A stretch of DNA of 7,623 nucleotides from an uncultured delta proteobacterium (lineage in GTDB: Bacteria > Myxococcota_A > Bradymonadia > REDH01). Shown one piece after another: positions 6,049 to 7,623 of the stretch (its first letter is position 1; the number at the start of each line of letters is the position of its first letter). The notes beneath the pieces were generated by a model. It did no database searches. It saw only the letters and a list, made by a program, of their open reading frames with translations, and was not told where the DNA came from. The position numbers and the translations under genes were made by a program. The stretch covers positions 1 through 7,623 of the forward strand of contig CAIWGR010000653.1 in assembly GCA_903912275.1 (NCBI GenBank), written 5' to 3'.

Positions 6049-7113
6049 TCGCTCCTCGCTGCGCCCGGCCCGATGACCGTGCAGACAGGAACCGAGTCCA
6101 TGGACTCCATCCTCCCCGACCCGCATGAGTCGCCTAGCGACCTGGCCGCACGCGCCGAACAGGCCTTCGCGCAGGGCCAGTTCCGCTCCGCGCAGGAACA
6201 GTTCGGACGCCTCTTCGTGCTGCAGCCCGACTTCCGCGGCACGCTCGCCATGGACGGCCTCCGGGGCACATGCCAGCAGCTCGGAGACGACTGCCGCCTC
6301 ATCTTCGCCAAGTACCAGTTCCTGGGCGATGTCTTCCGCGGCGCCTTCGGCTCGCGCGCCGTCTGGCCGAGCCAGCAGGAGGCAGACTTCCGCTCCATCA
6401 TCCAGTGCTACAACCTGGCCACGATGGGCCGCTTCAAGGAGGCCATCGATGTGGGCGCCCGCACAACGGTTGCACCGCTGCCGGGCTTCGCGCAGGCCGC
6501 GTTGGTCTGCGTCTCGACCTCCGATGAGATCTACAAGCGGGTCGCCGAAGAGCAGGCCCGGGTTGCGGCGCGGCAGCGCTGGAAGGCCGAGATTGCTGCC
6601 TTCGGTGTGGAGTTTGACGGCATCTCCGCCGCGGTCGCAGCCCAGGACTGGGAGCAGGTCATCACGCTCGAGTCGGCCTACAACAGCCGCGCCGATGTGC
6701 TGCAGACCATGGCGGGCGACGGCACCGTCGCGCGGGCTGGCGGTGAGGCTGAGTTCGCCGGCGCGAGCTCCGACATCGCCGAGCTCAAGCGGACGCTCAG
6801 CCGGCAGAAGAAGCAGCTCGACGAGACCCGTCGCGCCCTCGCCACCCTGCAGTCCAACCCCGCCTACCTCGATGCAGCCACCCAGTTCGCCAACCTCTCG
6901 ATGAGCGAGGGCGATCAGGCCGGGCAGGTGGCAACACTCGAGCGCAACCTTGCCGCCAACCAGCAGCAAGGCCCCGCCCAGATGCAGCTCATGATGCAGC
7001 TCCAGGCCGCCCGCGACCGGCTCCGCGATACGCGCCGCAGCCTGCGCGAGATCCTCATCCGCACCAACGACATGCGGAAGAATCTCAAGCTCGTCCCGCG
7101 CGACCGCCCGTAG
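5986..7113 (+). CDS. Lipoprotein with one TPR-like repeat and coiled-coil tail
   Basis: 375 residues; no known gene recognised. The N-terminus has two basic residues, a Leu-rich core (9-18) and a lipobox LSGC with Cys21, so signal peptidase II processing and lipid anchoring are expected. Ser at +2 would favour the outer membrane by the E. coli rule. Residues 52-83 resemble one TPR unit (AARAEQAFAQGQFRSAQEQF...). Four further cysteines (96, 103, 141, 175) lie in an alpha-helical middle region and could form disulfides in the periplasm. Residues 182-240 are helical and charged. Residues 262-290 and 309-368 are heptad-like, rich in Leu/Gln/Arg, and probably coiled coil. The ATG at 5986 gives a correct lipoprotein signal; the frame opens earlier (5914) but that part overlaps the upstream gene. 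No clear ribosome site is seen, so coupling to the preceding gene (10-base gap) is likely. A periplasmic scaffold or partner-binding role is inferred. Its stop lies 9 bases from that of the convergent methylase. Confidence 0.83.
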   Translation: MKNLRLSPLLLLLLTLTLSGCSLLAAPGPMTVQTGTESMDSILPDPHESPSDLAARAEQAFAQGQFRSAQEQFGRLFVLQPDFRGTLAMDGLRGTCQQLGDDCRLIFAKYQFLGDVFRGAFGSRAVWPSQQEADFRSIIQCYNLATMGRFKEAIDVGARTTVAPLPGFAQAALVCVSTSDEIYKRVAEEQARVAARQRWKAEIAAFGVEFDGISAAVAAQDWEQVITLESAYNSRADVLQTMAGDGTVARAGGEAEFAGASSDIAELKRTLSRQKKQLDETRRALATLQSNPAYLDAATQFANLSMSEGDQAGQVATLERNLAANQQQGPAQMQLMMQLQAARDRLRDTRRSLREILIRTNDMRKNLKLVPRDRP

Positions 7114-7122
7114 GCAGCGCGA

Positions 7123-7623
7123 CTACCAGCTCTTGACGAGCAGCTCGCCCACCGGGCCGCGCTTGGCGCCCGAGGAGTTGATGCATCGGGCGGCGCTGAC
7201 CGTGACCAGGCGCCAACCGGCGTAGAGCTCATGCATCGCCGGCACGTCGCTGTTGGAGAGCATGACGAAGCAGCCGCGCCGCGCCAGCTCGGCAAAGACC
7301 TTCGCCAGCTTGACCTGCAGGTCGCCCTCGAAGCCACCGGCCGCATAGTTGGTGAAGGAGGCCGTCTTGCTAGCGGGGAAGTAGGGCGGGTCGAAGTAGA
7401 CCAAGTCGCCCTCCTGCGCGCTCTCGAGGACGGCGTCGAAGGAGGCCTGCCGGATGCTTGCGCCCGCGAGGCGCTGCGCGACGGCGATGAGGTTCTCGCG
7501 CTCATAGAGCGTGGGGTTGGTGTAGCTGCCGATGGGCACGTTGAAGTCGCCGCGACGGTTCTCGCGGTAGAGGCCGTTGAAGCAGGTCTTGTTGAGGTAG
7601 ATGAAGAGGGCGGCGCGATCGAC
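7123..7623 (-). CDS. Dam-type (D12 class) adenine-N6 DNA methyltransferase, 5'-partial
   Basis: The frame is open to the window edge; 166 C-terminal residues are visible and the start is outside. The GTG at 7539 falls inside a conserved block and is not the start. Visible blocks, numbered from the edge: LFIYLNKTCFNGLYRENRRGDFNVPIG (6-32), the typical Dam segment after motif I; FDPPY (77-81), the catalytic motif IV of adenine-N6 enzymes; SFTNYAAGGF (89-98); LSNSD (122-126); and the C-terminal R-C-INSSGAKRGPVGELLV segment (146-163). The S-adenosylmethionine motif FxGxG should lie in the missing N-terminal part. D12 enzymes methylate adenine, often in GATC, but the target cannot be fixed from this fragment. 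The visible length fits an enzyme of roughly 270-300 residues. No restriction endonuclease is seen nearby; the upstream side lies outside the window, so orphan status is open. Confidence 0.93.
   Translation of the reverse strand, partial: VDRAALFIYLNKTCFNGLYRENRRGDFNVPIGSYTNPTLYERENLIAVAQRLAGASIRQASFDAVLESAQEGDLVYFDPPYFPASKTASFTNYAAGGFEGDLQVKLAKVFAELARRGCFVMLSNSDVPAMHELYAGWRLVTVSAARCINSSGAKRGPVGELLVKSW

Noticed and set aside
1..7623. GATC site clustering as a sign of Dam-dependent control
   Set aside because: GATC sites are scattered through the genes at an unremarkable density by eye, and none was seen in the 5057-5225 control region.

Overview
The window is GC-rich (roughly two thirds G+C by eye) and densely coded, with seven recognisable protein genes in three transcriptional blocks. 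I see no RNA gene, insertion sequence or CRISPR array. No gene-free stretch exceeds 300 bases; the largest gap is about 170 bases. High GC, frequent GTG starts, PEGA-like secreted proteins, a TolB-like domain and long Ala/Pro-rich linkers suggest a Myxococcota/Bradymonadota-type (former deltaproteobacterial) genome. That assignment is inference from style, not from a marker gene.

Layout. (1) Bases 1-924, plus strand: the 3' part of a chlorophyllase/dienelactone-hydrolase-like alpha/beta hydrolase, cut by the window start. (2) Bases 5056 down to 937, minus strand: a probable three-gene operon. Class 2 dihydroorotate dehydrogenase (pyrD) comes first. Next, with a 4-base GTGA overlap, is a 726-residue membrane protein whose N-terminus resembles the ribosomal L7/L12 C-terminal fold. 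Last, 71 bases further, is a secreted protein with two PEGA-like beta domains. (3) Bases 5226-7113, plus strand, divergent from pyrD: a TolB-like domain protein followed 10 bases later by a lipoprotein with one TPR-like repeat, four periplasmic cysteines and a coiled-coil tail. (4) Bases 7623-7123, minus strand: the C-terminal part of a Dam-type (D12 class) adenine-N6 DNA methyltransferase, cut by the window end.

How they fit. PyrD is the only housekeeping metabolic enzyme; it makes orotate from dihydroorotate and passes electrons to the membrane quinone pool. Its two downstream partners are envelope proteins of unknown job, and the divergent pair also looks envelope-directed. Both convergent junctions (925-936 and 7114-7122) are about ten bases long with no evident terminator hairpin. 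The 5057-5225 divergent region probably holds the promoters of both central operons. The most unusual element is the L7/L12-like, long disordered linker, multi-pass membrane architecture coupled to pyrD.
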